Shown in pieces: positions 18,668 to 20,118 of a stretch of DNA of 20,118 nt (positions within the stretch are counted from its first letter, which is position 1; each line of letters starts with the position of its first letter). The notes beneath the pieces were generated by a model that did not search any database, was not told the DNA's origin, and saw nothing but the letters and a program-made list of their open reading frames with translations. This DNA comes from a virus. Where the stretch lies: positions 18,328-38,445 of the IMG/VR virus record IMGVR_UViG_3300003324_000667; one strand, given 5' to 3'. The translations under genes were made by a program, and so were the position numbers.

Positions 18668-20026
18668 ATGTCCGGCGATCACAGATCAGACCGTAAGCCT
18701 ACTCGCGATGCCGAAGGCTCGATATTTAAGCGTATCGAAGAGCGGTCGTCTGCAAACGGCCGTAAAAAGAAAATCACTGTCTATTACGCCCGCGTCAGAA
18801 AGAACGAATATGACGACGATGGCAATCTGATCAGGTGTCACGAACTAAAACGGCAGTGCGATACCTATGACGATGCGAAGATCGAGCGCCGCAAGCTGCG
18901 CGCGGAAATCGATAAAAAAATTGAAGAGTCCAAACATCCTGTTCAGAAAAAGGCCGTCCGATTTTTTGATCTCCTCGACTTCTTTGAAAAGCATTACGTT
19001 AAAGAAGCTGTCTGGGCGGGCAAAAAGAAAATTGCCGGGCAAAAGGATCCCCTGCAGAACACAAAGCGGATGCTGGACAGTTATCGTGAGTTTTTTGGAA
19101 ATCTGCCGGTAAACAGGATCGACTACACGCGAATTTTCGAATACAAAGCCGTGATGCTCGCAACCGAGTATCCGGTTAAGCGCAGGATCGACAAAGGGCC
19201 GCGGCGCAGACCCGAGGAGCAGCGTGAATACGATATCGAGTGGAAAACTCGAAAACCGGCAACGGTCCACCGATACCTTTCGAAGCTTCGACGTATCTTT
19301 TCGGTCGGTGTAAGTCACGGCATGTTGAAATCGAACCCGTTCAAGGACGGCGATCCCCTCATCGAGACCTCGATCGAAGAGACCCGCGTCAGGATATGCA
19401 CATACGAAGAGGAGCTGCTGCTCTATTCCGTCTGCGTTCCGCCGCGGGAGCACTTGAAGGATATAATTTCAATCGCGATCGATTTATTCCCGCGCGAAAA
19501 CGAACTCTTTGCTCTCAAAGGGTCTGACATCGATCTTGAGAACCGTTTTGCCGTCATCCAGGAGTACAACGCTAAGACACAAAAAGAAAGAACCGTTCCG
19601 CTCTCGAATCGAGCCTTTGAAGCCCTCCAGCGCATTCGGGCAGGTAAGACGCTCGAGGAATGGATGTCCGATCGCATCTTCGGCGTGAATAACGTTTATC
19701 GATCCTGGTATACCGCTCTTGATAAAACGGAAATCAAGGATCTTCATTTTCACGATCTCCGCGGTACCGGGATCACTCGGATGCTGGATGCCGGACTTCC
19801 CGAATCGATAGTCATGAAGTTTTCCGGTCATGACAAATACGAGACCTTTATGAAGTATGTAAAGAAAGATCTCGGTATAATCCGAAACGCCGGCGCTGCC
19901 ATCAGTGAGCTCTACGAAAAACGGATAAGAGAATTATCTAAGGGGCAGAATCCCCTTAGCGGAGCCCTCCAAAAGTCGTCGGGAGATATCACAGAGGCAA
20001 CCGAGCTCGGCGATGCGATTAACTAA
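18668..20026 (+). CDS. int: Tyrosine recombinase (phage integrase)
   Basis: 452 residues. Catalyses site-specific integration and excision of the phage genome. N-terminal Arm/basic domain (about 1-90), core-binding domain (about 95-225: FFDLLDFFEKHYVKEA, TVHRYLSKLRRIFSVGVSHG) and catalytic domain (about 240-405). Catalytic residues visible: first Arg in DLFPRENELFAL (R276), Lys in NAKTQKERTVPL (about K303), HDLRGTGI (H362 and R365), GHDKYETFMKY (H388) and the nucleophile Tyr about 397. All are present, so it should be active. It starts 2 bases after the small acidic gene, with GAGGAGAG as its site. Position at the end of the gene set, reading outward, is typical of a prophage end. Confidence 0.94.
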   Translation: MSGDHRSDRKPTRDAEGSIFKRIEERSSANGRKKKITVYYARVRKNEYDDDGNLIRCHELKRQCDTYDDAKIERRKLRAEIDKKIEESKHPVQKKAVRFFDLLDFFEKHYVKEAVWAGKKKIAGQKDPLQNTKRMLDSYREFFGNLPVNRIDYTRIFEYKAVMLATEYPVKRRIDKGPRRRPEEQREYDIEWKTRKPATVHRYLSKLRRIFSVGVSHGMLKSNPFKDGDPLIETSIEETRVRICTYEEELLLYSVCVPPREHLKDIISIAIDLFPRENELFALKGSDIDLENRFAVIQEYNAKTQKERTVPLSNRAFEALQRIRAGKTLEEWMSDRIFGVNNVYRSWYTALDKTEIKDLHFHDLRGTGITRMLDAGLPESIVMKFSGHDKYETFMKYVKKDLGIIRNAGAAISELYEKRIRELSKGQNPLSGALQKSSGDITEATELGDAIN

Positions 20027-20118
20027 AGCCTGAAAACAAGGGCGAAATTCGTCAAAAGTAACTTTCAGGAAACTTCCGGATAATGCGCATGCTCGGACTG
20101 AAAATCCGCGTGTCGGCG
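20027..20118. other. Possible attachment-site side, nothing certain
   Basis: After the integrase stop lies a 7-bp inverted repeat CCTGAAA (20029-20035) and TTTCAGG (20063-20069), 27 bases apart. No tRNA gene, terminator with a T run or other gene is visible. This is where an attachment site and the phage-host junction would be expected, but a core cannot be named without the other end. Confidence 0.25.

Overview
The window is the integrase-proximal part of a tailed-phage (siphovirus-like) prophage or phage genome. It runs from a truncated portal gene at the left edge, through the packaging, lysis, replication and recombination genes, to a tyrosine integrase at the right edge. G+C looks close to half. 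Many genes have AGGAG-type ribosome binding sites and ATGA-type stop/start overlaps. GATC tetranucleotides are very frequent. The host cannot be named from the sequence. Protein style and codon choice (ATC/GAT-rich, Nth with a 4Fe-4S cluster) would fit a Gram-negative such as Acidobacteriota, but this is only an impression.

Layout. (1) 1-4700, all minus: portal (partial), TerL, TerS and a phage metallopeptidase. Upstream of these lies a lysis cassette: a lysozyme-like endolysin with a C-terminal membrane anchor, two overlapping spanin-like membrane proteins and a small holin-like protein. Three leaders here share a CATAAT-centred sequence that looks like a promoter class. A strong terminator separates this block from the next. 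(2) 4734-6130, minus: a winged-helix protein and a D12-class DNA adenine methylase. (3) 6311-7417, plus: a small XRE repressor with a perfect operator palindrome against its start codon, an acidic small protein and endonuclease III. (4) 7422-17032, all minus, the long early operon. Transcribed right to left it carries a ribbon-helix-helix regulator, small membrane and unknown proteins, an HTH protein, a putative annealing recombinase, a terminator hairpin, a GIY-YIG-like protein, a tRNA-like element, Zn-binding proteins, a replication pair with an SF3 D5-type helicase, an iteron-rich origin candidate, an HNH endonuclease and a VRR-NUC nuclease. (5) 17155-20026, plus: a second ribbon-helix-helix protein divergent from the first, a LexA/UmuD-like S24 protein without an HTH domain, and the integrase.

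The genes fit together as follows. The right end handles the lysis-lysogeny decision (divergent ribbon-helix-helix pair, S24 protein, integrase). The central minus operon replicates and recombines the DNA. The left block, probably under the shared late-promoter motif and possibly the adjacent winged-helix protein, packages DNA and lyses the cell.

Items most worth checking: a 29-bp perfect inverted repeat inside an iteron field next to the helicase; the three-copy CATAAT leader motif; a tRNA-like element with an over-long acceptor helix; two small genes with single in-frame stops; and a G9 tract that splits a small gene between frames.
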